Origin: Bacteroidales bacterium
GTDB taxonomy: Bacteria > Bacteroidota > Bacteroidia > Bacteroidales > WRLA01
Length of the DNA stretch: 43,540 nt
Assembly: GCA_009777825.1 (NCBI GenBank)
Contig: WRLA01000019.1
Location: forward strand, 1-43,540
Reading direction: 5' to 3'
In this document: piece by piece, positions 31,180-41,960 of the stretch
How positions within the stretch are numbered: the stretch's first letter is position 1
Layout: each line of letters starts with the position of its first letter
Position numbers and translations under genes: made by a program
Notes under the pieces: generated by a model
Told to the model about the DNA's origin: nothing
The model's database searches: none
The model's input: only the letters and a program-made list of their open reading frames with translations

Positions 31180-31738
31180 CATCGAAGTAGAAAAGAGCAT
31201 CCAAGTCCTGAAAAAAGGAGGCGTCGTCCTCTATCCGACCGACACCATCTGGGGCATCGGCTGCGACGCCACCAACAGCAAAGCAGTGGAAAAGATTTAC
31301 AGAATCAAACACCGCGCACAACAACAAAGTTTTATCATCCTCTTGGACGAAGCCGCCAAACTCAAAGACTATGTAACGCACGTGCCGTCTATCGCCTACG
31401 ACCTGATTGCGCAATATGTCCGTCCACTGACCATCGTCTATCCCAAAGCCAAAAACATCGCCAAAAACGTGATGGCATCGGACGGAAGCATCGCCATCCG
31501 CATCGTCAACGAACTGTTCTGCAAGACGCTGCTCCATCGCTTCGGCAAACCCATCGTCTCCACCTCCGCCAACATCAGCGGCGAGGCGCACCCCATCTCC
31601 TTCCCCGTGATATCCGAAAGCATCAAAAACGGCGTTGACTACGCCGTTGACTGGGAACGCAATGTCGTCCGCGAAGTCCACCCCTCAACCATCATTCGCT
31701 TGTTCGACAATGGGACGTTTGATGTGGTGAGGAGTTGA
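31163..31738 (+). CDS. tsaC: L-threonylcarbamoyladenylate synthase (Sua5/YciO/YrdC family)
   Basis: 191 residues. YrdC signature: GGVVLYPTDTIWGIGCDA near residue 20, RIKHRAQQQSFIIL, and the conserved IVSTSANISGEAHP at about 133-146. It makes the threonylcarbamoyl-AMP used for t6A modification of tRNA. The short form without the Sua5 C-terminal domain. A paralogue of the YciO type cannot be excluded from sequence alone. Overlaps the GT9 gene by 17 bases. Confidence 0.9.
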   Translation: MTQHLDIEVEKSIQVLKKGGVVLYPTDTIWGIGCDATNSKAVEKIYRIKHRAQQQSFIILLDEAAKLKDYVTHVPSIAYDLIAQYVRPLTIVYPKAKNIAKNVMASDGSIAIRIVNELFCKTLLHRFGKPIVSTSANISGEAHPISFPVISESIKNGVDYAVDWERNVVREVHPSTIIRLFDNGTFDVVRS

Positions 31739-31767
31739 GAAGTTCCTGCTCGAACGCGGATGTATTT

Positions 31768-33279
31768 TTAATGCGTTTGCCCTTCCGGTCGCATCTGTGG
31801 GAAGAAAAGCACATCCTGGATAGAGGCGGAGTTGGTCAACATCATCGTCAGGCGGTCTATCCCGATGCCCAGACCCGAAGTGGGTGGCATACCGTATTCT
31901 AATGCCCGCACGAAGTCGTTGTCAATGAACATGGCTTCGTCGTCGCCTCTTTCCGAGAGGGCTAACTGCGCTCTGAAACGTTCTAACTGGTCTATTGGGT
32001 CGTTTAATTCGGAATAAGCGTTGCATATCTCTTTTCCGTTGACAAACAGTTCGAAACGCTCGGTCAGCCCTTCGATGCTGCGGTGTTTTTTGGTGAGCGG
32101 CGACATCTCTTCGGGATAGTCTATGATGAACGTCGGCTGGACGAAATGGTGTTCGCACTTTTCGCCGAAGATGGCGTCAATCAGTTTGCCTTTGCCCATG
32201 GCGGGGGTTGTGTGTATTTCTAAGGTGCGGCACACGTTGCGCAGAGCCTCTTCATCCATGCCGGAGATGTCGTATCCGGTGTATTGTTTGATGGCGTCGT
32301 ACATGGAGATACGCGGGTAGGGCGCCTTGAAGTCGAGTTCGTTATCTCCGCATTGTACTTTCGTGGTACCATTGACGGCGAGAGCGACTTTTTCGAGCGT
32401 CTGTTCGACGAAGCGCATCATCCAGAAGTAATCTTTGTAGGCGACGTAAATCTCCATTACGGTAAACTCCGGATTGTGCGTGCGATCCATCCCTTCGTTG
32501 CGGAAGTCTTTGGCAAACTCGTACACACCGTTGTATCCGCCTACTATCAAACGTTTGAGATACAGTTCGTTAGCAATCCTCAAATAGAGCGGCATGTCCA
32601 ACGTATTGTGATGCGTGATAAACGGACGCGCCGCCGCTCCACCGGGGATGGCTTGCAGAATGGGTGTTTCGACCTCCAAAAATCCCTGTTCGTTAAAAGT
32701 TTGACGCATGGTGTTGATAATCGTAGCGCGTTTGGTAAAAACTTCACGCACATGCGAGTTGACAATCAAATCCACGTAACGTTGCCGATAGCGCAGTTCT
32801 GGGTCGGTAAAAGCGTCATAGATCTGTCCGTCTTTCTCTTTCACTATCGGAAGCGGGTGCAGCGATTTGCACAACACCGTCAATTCTTTGGCTAAGATGG
32901 AAATCTCGCCCGTCTTCGTGATAAAAACGGGACCTTTCACTCCGATGATGTCGCCGATATCGAGTAGTCGGCGGAATACCGTATTATATAAGGTATGGTC
33001 GTCGGCGGGACAAAGTTCATCGCGGTTGACGTAAACCTGAATCCGTCCGGATTCGTCCTGCAACACCGCAAAAGAGGCTTTTCCCATCACACGGATGCTC
33101 ATAATCCGTCCTGCAAAACAGACATCTTGCAGGTTGTTCTCTTCGGGATTGTAGGTCTCTTTTATCTGTTTCGACGTAACATTAACCGGATATTCGGCGG
33201 CAGGATAGGGATCTATCCCCAGTTTGCGCAACTCTTCCAACGATTGTCGGCGTATAATCTCTTGTTCACTCAGGTGCAT
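31768..33279 (-). CDS. lysS: Lysyl-tRNA synthetase, class II
   Basis: 503 residues from ATG at 33279; a GTG two codons earlier is possible. N-terminal OB-fold anticodon domain ([23 protein letters not shown]), class II motif 2 ([20 protein letters not shown]) and motif 3 ([15 protein letters not shown], ending FFPQMRPE). It charges tRNA-Lys. Shorter than Bacteroides LysS proteins that have a C-terminal extension. Convergent with tsaC, 29 bases apart. Divergent from the TPR lipoprotein at 33470. Confidence 0.96.
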   Translation of the reverse strand: MHLSEQEIIRRQSLEELRKLGIDPYPAAEYPVNVTSKQIKETYNPEENNLQDVCFAGRIMSIRVMGKASFAVLQDESGRIQVYVNRDELCPADDHTLYNTVFRRLLDIGDIIGVKGPVFITKTGEISILAKELTVLCKSLHPLPIVKEKDGQIYDAFTDPELRYRQRYVDLIVNSHVREVFTKRATIINTMRQTFNEQGFLEVETPILQAIPGGAAARPFITHHNTLDMPLYLRIANELYLKRLIVGGYNGVYEFAKDFRNEGMDRTHNPEFTVMEIYVAYKDYFWMMRFVEQTLEKVALAVNGTTKVQCGDNELDFKAPYPRISMYDAIKQYTGYDISGMDEEALRNVCRTLEIHTTPAMGKGKLIDAIFGEKCEHHFVQPTFIIDYPEEMSPLTKKHRSIEGLTERFELFVNGKEICNAYSELNDPIDQLERFRAQLALSERGDDEAMFIDNDFVRALEYGMPPTSGLGIGIDRLTMMLTNSASIQDVLFFPQMRPEGQTH

Positions 33280-33308
33280 AATCACAATATAAAATGAATT
33301 TAACGCTG

Positions 33309-33316
33309 CAAAAGTA
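33309..33316 (-). promoter_or_regulatory. -7 element of lysS
   Basis: TACTTTTG on the minus strand, 29 bases before the lysS ATG. Confidence 0.65.
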
Positions 33317-33398
33317 CGCTTTTTTCGTCGAAAAATGAGAATTGTGAAAAAAAAATCATAAAAAAAACATTTTTGCTTTTACATAACAATAATATTCG

Positions 33399-33406
33399 TA
33401 CTTTTG
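33399..33406 (+). promoter_or_regulatory. -7 element of the TPR lipoprotein
   Basis: TACTTTTG with TTG at 33373-33375 (spacer 23). ATG 63 bases downstream, AT-rich leader. Confidence 0.65.
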
Positions 33407-33469
33407 CATTCCGAAAATTAAAGAAGAATTATCATAAATAATATTGTATTAATTAAATTTTTAAGCGTT

Positions 33470-35245
33470 ATGAAGAAGAATGTTTATGTCGCAATGATGG
33501 CAGCCATGATATTAGGGCTGTTTATGTTTAGTTCGTGCGGTGGTCCCGGTAAAATGGCGAAACACCCCGAAAATGTTACCTACAAGGTAACGCCGGAAGT
33601 CTTGGAAGCAGTTGGAAACAAAGTGAATTTCACTGTTGACGCCACCGTGTCGCCCAAGTATTTCGAGAAAAAAGCCGTTGTAGTGTTGTTTCCTGAGGTG
33701 AAATCCGCTACGGGAAGTAAAATGCTCGACCCGGTCATCGTTACCGGAGAAAAAGGCAGTTCGCTGGGCTATACCGTCATCTCCAAGAAAAACGGCGGCT
33801 CGACAAGTTACAAAGGCTCTTTCGACTATGCTCCCGACATGGAAGCATCGGAACTGAACGTCGAGATGTTTGTTATGAGTATCAACGACTTCAAAAAAAT
33901 CTCTAATCCTAAATCGTACAGCGACTATAAGGCTGTGAAAAACCCGGATTACAAAACGAAAATGGCAGATGGGGTCATCATCACCTCCACCCGCATCCAA
34001 AACTGCGAACAGCCTGCTTTGGCGCCGCATGGTTATGAAAAAATCACAAAGGTTACCAAATCAGCATACTACTACTACTCCGTCGGAAGTTCCAACTACA
34101 GCACATCTTTCGGTCTCAACAAGAGCAACGAGACCAAACAAGGCATCGCCGACCTGAAAGAGTTTATCGGCTTGGGATGGGCTATTGACAATATCACCAT
34201 TGACGGATGGGCTTCCCCCGACGGCGAGATAAAGTTCAACAACCGCCTCTCCGAACAACGCGCCCTCGTGGTGAAGAAAATCTGGGAAAAAGATAAAGTG
34301 TTCGGCAAAACCGTACCCGACTTTACTACCAGAGGCAACGGCGAAGACTGGGAAGGCTACTCCAGCAGCGTTCAAAGTTCTACGTTCCCCGACAAAGCCG
34401 CCGCCATGGCAGTCATCAACGACTACAGCAGCAATGACAAAGACGGTCGCCAAAGAGCCATCAACGCCCTTGCACGCAAATATCCGACGATGAACCCCAC
34501 CATCTTAGACCCGTTACGCCGCGCCATCATCGCCGTTACCTGTTTAGAACCAAAGTTCACTGATACAGAACTGGCAGACTTCGCCATCTCAGAACCGTCG
34601 AAACTGAAAGAACCCGAAATCCTCTACGCAGCCACACTCTATCCTAACGATTTGGACAAGCAGTTGACCGTCTATAAAAACGCCATGCAGCAGTTCCCGC
34701 AATCCGCCGCCGCCCACAACAACGCCGCCGCCGTTGCACTCCTGCAACTGAACAACGAAGACGCTACCCAATGGCTGAAAAAAGCAGAAACATTGAACAG
34801 CAGCGCACCCCAAGTTCAAAACAACCTCGGCGTCTTAGCATCACGACAAGGCGACTTTGCCGAAGCCATGAACTGTTACAACAAGGCAAAATCGTTGCCC
34901 GAAGCGCAATACAACATCGGATTAACCGAAATCGCCAACGGCAACTTCTCCCAAGCACAAGGCATGTTGAGCAGCAATAACTGCACCTACGGATTGGCAT
35001 TGGCTCAGTTGGTAAACAAAAAGACCGACGACGCCATCAACGTCCTCAACTGCTGCGAACCTAAAACCGCCGAAGTCTCCTACTTAACCGCCGTGGCATA
35101 CGCCCGCAAAGGCGACAAAAACAACCTCGCAACCAACCTCAAAGACGCCATCACCGCCAAACCCGCACTCAAAGGTACCGCGCTGAAAGACAGAGAGTTC
35201 ATCAAATTCTTCAACGACCCGATATTTTTGGATGCGGTGAAGTAG
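33470..35245 (+). CDS. Outer-membrane lipoprotein with OmpA-like and TPR regions
   Basis: 591 residues. Lipoprotein signal MKKNVYVAMMAAMILGLFM with lipobox FSSC|GG. Residues about 30-215 are beta-rich with no family I can name. Residues about 225-330 resemble an OmpA-like peptidoglycan-associated region (ITIDGWASPDGEIKFNNRLS, EQRALVVKKIW). Residues 390-560 are TPR-like (AAHNNAAAVALLQLNNEDATQW, VQNNLGVLASRQGDFAEAM). This architecture is common in Bacteroidales. Codons are strongly C-ending in the TPR part, unlike AT-rich neighbours, which together with the good promoter suggests high expression. Function unknown, envelope location likely. Confidence 0.85.
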   Translation: MKKNVYVAMMAAMILGLFMFSSCGGPGKMAKHPENVTYKVTPEVLEAVGNKVNFTVDATVSPKYFEKKAVVVLFPEVKSATGSKMLDPVIVTGEKGSSLGYTVISKKNGGSTSYKGSFDYAPDMEASELNVEMFVMSINDFKKISNPKSYSDYKAVKNPDYKTKMADGVIITSTRIQNCEQPALAPHGYEKITKVTKSAYYYYSVGSSNYSTSFGLNKSNETKQGIADLKEFIGLGWAIDNITIDGWASPDGEIKFNNRLSEQRALVVKKIWEKDKVFGKTVPDFTTRGNGEDWEGYSSSVQSSTFPDKAAAMAVINDYSSNDKDGRQRAINALARKYPTMNPTILDPLRRAIIAVTCLEPKFTDTELADFAISEPSKLKEPEILYAATLYPNDLDKQLTVYKNAMQQFPQSAAAHNNAAAVALLQLNNEDATQWLKKAETLNSSAPQVQNNLGVLASRQGDFAEAMNCYNKAKSLPEAQYNIGLTEIANGNFSQAQGMLSSNNCTYGLALAQLVNKKTDDAINVLNCCEPKTAEVSYLTAVAYARKGDKNNLATNLKDAITAKPALKGTALKDREFIKFFNDPIFLDAVK

Positions 35246-35267
35246 TGAGATGTGAGATGTAGCGTCG

Positions 35268-35335
35268 GCGATAGCCCGAAGCAATCCGGAATGTTGATTA
35301 ACACCGGCTTGTTTCGGGCTATTGCTTTTGCGATG
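35268..35335 (+). terminator. Large hairpin after the TPR lipoprotein gene
   Basis: GCGATAGCCCGAAGCAA (35268-35284) pairs with TTGTTTCGGGCTATTGC (35319-35335), the two non-Watson-Crick positions being G-U pairs in RNA on one strand. TTTT follows. 22 bases after the stop codon. It could be a terminator or a dispersed repeat used as one. Confidence 0.55.
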
Positions 35336-35358
35336 ACGGGAAAAATCTTGTATCTAAA

Positions 35359-35580
35359 TCACGGTTTTCCGCTCTCCCCGCCGCTTTCCAGTTCCTGTAG
35401 AATTTCAACAACCTCCTTTTCGGTCATTTTCAATTTCTCTTTGCAGACGTGCGCCAGTGCAGTGGCACGTTTTACTTTTTTCGACATGTCGTCGATGGAG
35501 ACGTGGTCGCTTTCCAATTCTTTGACTATCTCGACCAATTCCTGATAGGCTTCCTGATAACTTTTTCCTTTATTATTCAT
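35359..35580 (-). CDS. xseB: Exodeoxyribonuclease VII small subunit
   Basis: 73 residues from ATG at 35580, giving SYQEAYQELVEIVKELESDHVSIDDM, the XseB pattern, with a coiled-coil continuing through ALAHVCKEKLKMTEKEV. An upstream start at 35604 is less likely. XseB forms an oligomer with XseA that degrades single-stranded DNA from both ends. Overlaps the 3' end of xseA by 8 bases. Confidence 0.9.
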   Translation of the reverse strand: MNNKGKSYQEAYQELVEIVKELESDHVSIDDMSKKVKRATALAHVCKEKLKMTEKEVVEILQELESGGESGKP

Positions 35581-36898
35581 TGGGGGTGATTTTTTTGATG
35601 ACACTGTTAATTTTTCCGCTTTGCAAGTATGTGGTGATGGCGTCGCCCTGTTTGAGGCTTTGCAGGTTGACGATGGTGTGTTTGCGGTGTTTGGTGATGG
35701 AAAATCCCTTTTTCAGCACCGCTGCCGGGTCGAAGATACGGGCTTTGATGGTAGTAATGTCGAGTTTGTTCTGTGCATTTTGGATGTTGATGGCAGGGAG
35801 ACGGACAAGCAGTTCGGTAGTAGTGGCAAGGCGGCGTTCATTGTTTTTTAGAATATTCGTCGCTAGTGTTTTGATATGTCCTTTCAGCAGAAGCAGTTGA
35901 TGGTGTGCTTTTTGTGTTTTTTGTGTTGTGAGGCGTTGGATTTGTTGTGCGCTTTGGCTGAGGCGCTGTTGGTGTTGTTTGATTTTGTTGCGGACGGCGG
36001 TGGCGATGGTGTTAAACGCCTTGGTGCAGGATTGTTCAAAGTCGGAATAGCGCGACATCAGGAAGTAAGCCGTTTCGGTGGGCGTGATCATGTTTTTCCA
36101 TGCGACCATCTCAACCACTGTTTCGTTGGTCGAATGTCCGATGCCGGTGATGACGGGCAACGGGAATGTCGCCACGGCGGCGGCAAACTCATAACTGTCG
36201 TAGGCGTTGAGTCCGATGTCGCTCCCGCCGCCGCGCAGGATTAAGACGGCGTCGAACAGGTGCGCATACTGTTGAACTTTTGCCAACGCCTGCATCATGG
36301 ATTCCACAGCCTTGTCGCCCTGCAACAGCGCCGGAAACAGGCGCGTAAAAGGTTTGTATTTCTCCTTGTAATCGGATAGGACGTTGTTGAAATCCTGAAA
36401 ACCCTTGCTGGTCATCACGGAGATAATCGCCAGCCGACGTGGCAGGACGGGTAGCGAGAGTCGTTTGTTTTTTTCAAACAATCCCTCTCTTTTCAGTCTG
36501 TCGATGGCGGCATTTCGTTCGCGCATCATGTCGCCGAGGGTGTATGACGGGTCAATGTCCTGTATGTTGAGCGCGATGCCGTGGAGCGGGTCAAAACTGA
36601 TTTGTCCCAAAAGTACCACCGTCATGCCCTCTTTCAACGGCTCTTTGACGACGGCTTCGAAGTTTTTCTTGATGCTTTGGTAGGTCTTCGCCCAGATGAT
36701 GGCGCGAACCTGCGCTACGATCTTCCCGTTTTGTTTCTCTACGAGTTCGGGATAGCAATGTCCGCTGTATTTATACTCATTGATTTTGGTGATTTCCGCC
36801 TTAATCCAGTACGAATGTTCGTAGGTCTTTGCCACCATCCTGCTGACGCTTTGCAGCAGTTGCAATAGGGAGAAAACTTTTTTGGGCTGTTCGGACAT
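35573..36898 (-). CDS. xseA: Exodeoxyribonuclease VII large subunit
   Basis: 441 residues from ATG at 36898. An in-frame start at 36940 lies upstream of the -7 element and is rejected. N-terminal OB-fold (YWIKAEITKINEYKYSGHCYPELVEK), then the catalytic core (LAIISVMTSKGFQDF, LILRGGGSDIGLNAYDSYEFAAA, PVITGIGHSTNETVVEMVAW), a coiled-coil region and a C-terminal FDPAAVLKKGFSI. Acts in mismatch repair and DNA damage tolerance. Operon with xseB. Confidence 0.95.
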   Translation of the reverse strand: MSEQPKKVFSLLQLLQSVSRMVAKTYEHSYWIKAEITKINEYKYSGHCYPELVEKQNGKIVAQVRAIIWAKTYQSIKKNFEAVVKEPLKEGMTVVLLGQISFDPLHGIALNIQDIDPSYTLGDMMRERNAAIDRLKREGLFEKNKRLSLPVLPRRLAIISVMTSKGFQDFNNVLSDYKEKYKPFTRLFPALLQGDKAVESMMQALAKVQQYAHLFDAVLILRGGGSDIGLNAYDSYEFAAAVATFPLPVITGIGHSTNETVVEMVAWKNMITPTETAYFLMSRYSDFEQSCTKAFNTIATAVRNKIKQHQQRLSQSAQQIQRLTTQKTQKAHHQLLLLKGHIKTLATNILKNNERRLATTTELLVRLPAINIQNAQNKLDITTIKARIFDPAAVLKKGFSITKHRKHTIVNLQSLKQGDAITTYLQSGKINSVIKKITPNE

Positions 36899-36919
36899 AT
36901 TATCATATATTTTTGACTG

Positions 36920-36927
36920 CAAAGATA
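36920..36927 (-). promoter_or_regulatory. -7 element of xseAB
   Basis: TATCTTTG on the minus strand, 21 bases before the xseA ATG and 6 bases after the stop of the DUF4143 gene. Confidence 0.65.
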
Positions 36928-36932
36928 ATAAT

Positions 36933-38141
36933 TTATTCATTACTACCCGATAAAAACTCCCTCAGTTGTACATGCCTTATCCCGTTGCGCGTGTTGCCGC
37001 GAAAATCGTCCATGGAAACCACTATTTTGGGATAATTGTCGTCTATTTTTTCCAGATTGCCAAACTCGCGGTCAATGGTGCTTTGATTGTGCAGCAAATA
37101 ACACACTTGCACATACAGGTATTCGCCATCTTTTTTACAAACAAAATCTATCTCATTGTTACCAAGTTGACCAATTTTGATTTCAAAATCATTATATACA
37201 AGTTGTTTATACACAGCATTTTCCATTATTTTCCCGATGTCGTCGGGGCGATATTCCCAAAAGGCGTTGCGCAGTCCGATGTCTTCAAAGTAGTGTTTTT
37301 CGCCTATTTCGAATATTTTTTTACCTGCAATTTCCATGCGCCCTACTCGATGAATCATATAAGACTCGGACATATAACGCAGATAATCAATAACTTGCGA
37401 AACAGCCACCTTTGCCATTTGCGATTTGAGATAATCGCTAATGTTTTTTGCAGAAAACAGTTGTCCGATATTATCGGCAAGGAAACAGGTGAGATTTTCC
37501 AAAAAAACATTATTCCTTAAATCGTACCGTTTTATAATATCGCGATACAAAATTGTATTGTAAACCCCTCTGAGATAAGCAAATACGATTTCGTCTTTAA
37601 GTTCCAAATGTTTCAGAAATGGTAATCCGCCGTAACGCAAATAAAGTTTTAACGAATCATCGTTGTTTTCGAGTTCATGAAACTGTAAAAATTCGCAAAA
37701 CGAAAGCGAACTGATTTCAATTTCAATATAACGACCACTGAGATAGGTACTTATCTCGCCGGAAAGCATATTCGCATTGCTCCCTGTGCAATAAATATCG
37801 TAAATATCATTCGGTAGCAAACTTCGCAAAGCAATCTCAAATTTATCAATTTCTTGAATTTCATCAATGAAGATGTAATTCTTTACACCTTGCCTCGTGT
37901 TCATTTTCACATAATCATTCAATTCGATGGCTGATTTTATCTTCACGAAATTCAAATCTTCCTTATCAATATAAATTATATTTGCTTTGTCATCAATGTG
38001 TTGAATGTGTTGAATGATTTGTTTTAAAATATAACTTTTCCCTACGCGGCGTTGCCCCGTAAGCACTTTTATCAACTGCTTGTTGATAAAAGGGACTATT
38101 TTAGTCAAATACTTTTCCCGTATTAAGATATTTTCTCCCAT
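36933..38141 (-). CDS. AAA ATPase with DUF4143 domain, second copy
   Basis: 402 residues. AAA_14: VLTGQRRVGKSYIL (Walker A, about 27-40), NYIFIDEIQEIDKFEIALRSL (Walker B) and IYCTGSNANMLS (sensor 1). DUF4143 follows (LYLRYGGLPFLKHLEL, TILYRDIIKRYDLRN) with a C-terminal EIDFVCKKDGEYLYVQVCYLL. There the E-x-K of the nuclease motif seen in the first copy is replaced by Q-V-C, a known state in this subgroup. The two copies differ clearly, so they are not a recent duplication. It sits between xseA and obg and has a 2 x 40-bp repeat in its leader. Confidence 0.87.
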   Translation of the reverse strand: MGENILIREKYLTKIVPFINKQLIKVLTGQRRVGKSYILKQIIQHIQHIDDKANIIYIDKEDLNFVKIKSAIELNDYVKMNTRQGVKNYIFIDEIQEIDKFEIALRSLLPNDIYDIYCTGSNANMLSGEISTYLSGRYIEIEISSLSFCEFLQFHELENNDDSLKLYLRYGGLPFLKHLELKDEIVFAYLRGVYNTILYRDIIKRYDLRNNVFLENLTCFLADNIGQLFSAKNISDYLKSQMAKVAVSQVIDYLRYMSESYMIHRVGRMEIAGKKIFEIGEKHYFEDIGLRNAFWEYRPDDIGKIMENAVYKQLVYNDFEIKIGQLGNNEIDFVCKKDGEYLYVQVCYLLHNQSTIDREFGNLEKIDDNYPKIVVSMDDFRGNTRNGIRHVQLREFLSGSNE

Positions 38142-38154
38142 AAGCCCATAAATA

Positions 38155-38234
38155 TTTTTGATATAAACTAAATTTTCTGCAAAGGAACAAAATGTTTTTG
38201 ATATAAACTAAATTTTTTTCAAAAAAACAAAATA
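38155..38234 (-). repeat. Two 40-bp tandem repeats upstream of the second DUF4143 gene
   Basis: Units 38155-38194 and 38195-38234. Both begin TTTTTGATATAAACTAAATT (plus strand) and contain an ACAAAAT block near the end. They fill the space between obg and the ATPase start, so they hold its promoter region. A weak TTCCTTTG is inside unit 1. Confidence 0.75.
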
Positions 38235-38239
38235 TTTAT

Positions 38240-39235
38240 TTAATATTCATTCAACATCTTCCAAATCATATCTTTCAGTTGATCAATGCCTTGCTGTGTT
38301 ACCGACGAGATGAAGAGGGCGGGAATGCCTCTGGGTAGCGTCTTTTTCATTTGACTTATCATGACGTCGTCCAAGAGGTCGCTTTTGCTGATGGCGATGA
38401 GGCGTTGTTTGTCTAAGGTTTCGGGGTTGTATTTTTTCAGTTCGTTGTTGAGGATTTTGTATTCGTTTTTGATGTTGTCGGCGTCTGCCGGTATCATAAA
38501 GAGCAGGAGCGCGTTACGTTCTATGTGTCGTAAAAACCTCAGTCCCAGACCTTTCCCTTCGGCGGCGCCTTCGATGATTCCGGGAATGTCCGCCATGACA
38601 AACGAGCGGTGGTCGCGGTAATAGACCATGCCGAGGTTGGGCGTCAGCGTGGTGAAGGGATAGTCGGCGATTTCGGGTTTTGCCGCCGACACCACCGACA
38701 GCAGCGTTGACTTCCCCGCATTGGGAAAGCCGACCAATCCGACGTCGGCTAACAGTTTCAACTCGAATATCACCCATTTCTCTATGCCCTCTTCTCCGGG
38801 TTGGGCAAAGCGCGGCGCTTGGAAGGTCGCCGACTTGAAATGGTCGTTGCCCTTGCCGCCGCGTCCGCCTTGCAGCAGGACGAACTGCTGGTTGTTTTCA
38901 GTGATTTCGCCGAGAAATTCTCCTGTTTCGGCGTCGCGGGCGACGGTTCCTAATGGGACTTCGATGATTCTGTCGTTGCCATCGGCGCCCGTTTTCAGGT
39001 TGCTGCTGCCGCCTTCGCCGTTGTCGGCGTAAACGTGTTTGGTATATTTGAGGTGCAGCAGCGTCCACAGTTGTTGATTGCCCTTGACGACGATATGTCC
39101 GCCGCGCCCACCGTTGCCGCCGTCCGGTCCGCCTTTGGGATTGCCGCGCGTGCGGTAGAAATGGGCTGATCCGGCGCCGCCTTTGCCGCTGCGGCAGCAT
39201 ATTTTCACGTAATCTATAAAGTTGGAATCCGCCAT
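38240..39235 (-). CDS. obg: Obg/CgtA ribosome-associated GTPase
   Basis: 331 residues. Glycine-rich Obg fold at the N-terminus ([33 protein letters not shown]). G domain: [14 protein letters not shown] (G1), DYPFTTL (G2), [12 protein letters not shown] (G3) and SKSD (G4). No long C-terminal extension. Needed for large-subunit assembly and stress control. Third of hpt-adk-obg; 5 bases after the adk stop. Confidence 0.96.
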   Translation of the reverse strand: MADSNFIDYVKICCRSGKGGAGSAHFYRTRGNPKGGPDGGNGGRGGHIVVKGNQQLWTLLHLKYTKHVYADNGEGGSSNLKTGADGNDRIIEVPLGTVARDAETGEFLGEITENNQQFVLLQGGRGGKGNDHFKSATFQAPRFAQPGEEGIEKWVIFELKLLADVGLVGFPNAGKSTLLSVVSAAKPEIADYPFTTLTPNLGMVYYRDHRSFVMADIPGIIEGAAEGKGLGLRFLRHIERNALLLFMIPADADNIKNEYKILNNELKKYNPETLDKQRLIAISKSDLLDDVMISQMKKTLPRGIPALFISSVTQQGIDQLKDMIWKMLNEY

Positions 39236-39240
39236 AGTCG

Positions 39241-39822
39241 CTATCCGGTTTTTACAATTTGTTCTATTTCAACGCAAAGACGTTCAAGGACTTCTGCCTC
39301 GCTGCCCAGACCGTTGATACGGTATAACTTCCCGCGCTCGGCGTAGAACTCCATCACGGGGAGCGTCTTTTCATGATACTCTTCCAAACGACGGTTGATG
39401 ACCTCGATGTTGTCATCGCTGCGACCGCTTTTTTGGGCGCGATACAACATCCTGCGGCGTAATTCCTCTTCGGGAACATCGAGAAAAAACATGCCACTCA
39501 AGACGGTATTCATCTTCGCCAACATCTCTTCGAGGATATAACACTGCGCTGTTGTACGCGGAAAGCCATCGAACAGAATCCCTTTGGAATGGGAATGGGT
39601 GTTGAGGTATTTTTCGATGATATGCACAACCATTTCATCTTCGACCAAGCCTCCCCGGTCAATGACCGACTTCGCTTCCATGCCCAAAGGAGTACATTCC
39701 GCAATCTCCCTGCGCAGGAGGTCGCCAGTGGAGATGTAGGCTAACCCGTATCTTTCGAAAATCCGTTCCGATTGCGTTCCTTTTCCACTGCCCGGAGGAC
39801 CAAATAATGCGATATTTAACAT
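39241..39822 (-). CDS. adk: Adenylate kinase
   Basis: 193 residues, the short type without the zinc-binding LID. P-loop [24 protein letters not shown] for AMP binding, [11 protein letters not shown] and the LID region [11 protein letters not shown]. Interconverts ATP + AMP and 2 ADP. Second gene of the hpt-adk-obg operon, 16 bases after hpt. Confidence 0.96.
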   Translation of the reverse strand: MLNIALFGPPGSGKGTQSERIFERYGLAYISTGDLLRREIAECTPLGMEAKSVIDRGGLVEDEMVVHIIEKYLNTHSHSKGILFDGFPRTTAQCYILEEMLAKMNTVLSGMFFLDVPEEELRRRMLYRAQKSGRSDDNIEVINRRLEEYHEKTLPVMEFYAERGKLYRINGLGSEAEVLERLCVEIEQIVKTG

Positions 39823-39838
39823 GGCATCGTCTTTATGT

Positions 39839-40387
39839 TTATTCGATAATTTTATATATATCTGCGGAATTTCTTCCGTATCCGTCGTAATCGAAACCGT
39901 ATCCGACGATGAAATCGTTGGGGATGCGCATCCCGACGTAATCTATGGGGTAGTCGTAGAGGAAAGAGTCGGGTTTGAAAGTCAACGTGGCAATACGTAC
40001 TTCTTTGGCGCCCAATCCTTTCAGGTTGTTGAGCAGATGTTCCATCGTCATTCCGGTATCCACAATGTCCTCTACAACAACCACGCAACGCCCTTCGATG
40101 GAACTGTCCAAACCAATCAACTCGCGGACAACCTGCGTGGTCTGCGTCCCGGAATAGGACGACAGTTTCACAAAACTGAGTTGACAGTCAATGGTGATGG
40201 ACTTCATCAAGTCGGCGGCAAACATAAAAGCCCCGTTCAAAATAATCAGAAACAGCGGATTCTGTCCTGCCAAATCAGCGTTAATCTTTTCGGCAATGTG
40301 TTTTATAACTCTCTGTATCTCAGGTTCTTTGATGAACTTCTCAAAAGTCTTATCTTTGATTTTAATCGTCTGTCGGTTTCCTTTCAT
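39839..40387 (-). CDS. hpt: Hypoxanthine phosphoribosyltransferase
   Basis: 182 residues. PRPP loop VVVVEDIVDTGMTMEHLL at about 110-127, preceded by LSSYSGTQTTQVVREL. C-terminal purine-contact region YVGMRIPNDFIVGYGFDYDGYGRN. Salvages hypoxanthine (and guanine) with PRPP to the monophosphate. First gene of the operon, with a promoter 20 bases upstream that is divergent with that of pgk. Confidence 0.95.
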   Translation of the reverse strand: MKGNRQTIKIKDKTFEKFIKEPEIQRVIKHIAEKINADLAGQNPLFLIILNGAFMFAADLMKSITIDCQLSFVKLSSYSGTQTTQVVRELIGLDSSIEGRCVVVVEDIVDTGMTMEHLLNNLKGLGAKEVRIATLTFKPDSFLYDYPIDYVGMRIPNDFIVGYGFDYDGYGRNSADIYKIIE

Positions 40388-40406
40388 GTCGAAATTTTAT
40401 TTTCTG

Positions 40407-40414
40407 CAAAAGTA
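40407..40414 (-). promoter_or_regulatory. -7 element of hpt-adk-obg
   Basis: TACTTTTG on the minus strand, 19 bases before the hpt ATG. Confidence 0.7.
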
Positions 40415-40452
40415 CACATTTTTCATCAAAGAATGGTATCAAAAAAAATCCG

Positions 40453-40460
40453 TACCTTTG
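40453..40460 (+). promoter_or_regulatory. -7 element of pgk
   Basis: TACCTTTG on the plus strand, 40 bases before the ATG. Divergent from the hpt element, 38 bases between them. Confidence 0.7.
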
Positions 40461-40500
40461 TTTCCTTGTAACATGATATTTAATTTAAAGAGATATAACG

Positions 40501-41784
<1,284 letters not shown>

Positions 41785-41845
41785 AAATTGTTGTCTGAAC
41801 TGTGATTTTAATATGATTTTAATGATTTATGTGATTGCTGAAAAA

Positions 41846-41924
41846 CCTTTGTGAAAAACCTTTGTGCCCCTTTGTGGTAAAAAACTCTGTGAAACTCTGT
41901 GCCCTCTGTGTCTCTGTGCTGAAA
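41846..41924 (+). repeat. CCTTTGTG array and CTCTGTG-type heptad repeat, copy 6
   Basis: Three CCTTTGTG-like units (41846-41876) pass into CTCTGTGAAACTCTGTG then CCCTCTGTGTCTCTGTGCTGAAAAA (41884-41924), nearly identical to copy 4. It fills most of the 197-base space between pgk and thiH; no TAnnTTTG promoter or TPP riboswitch is seen there. Confidence 0.85.
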
Positions 41925-41960
41925 AAATATATGTGCTGAAAAAATATTAAAAACGTAAAC

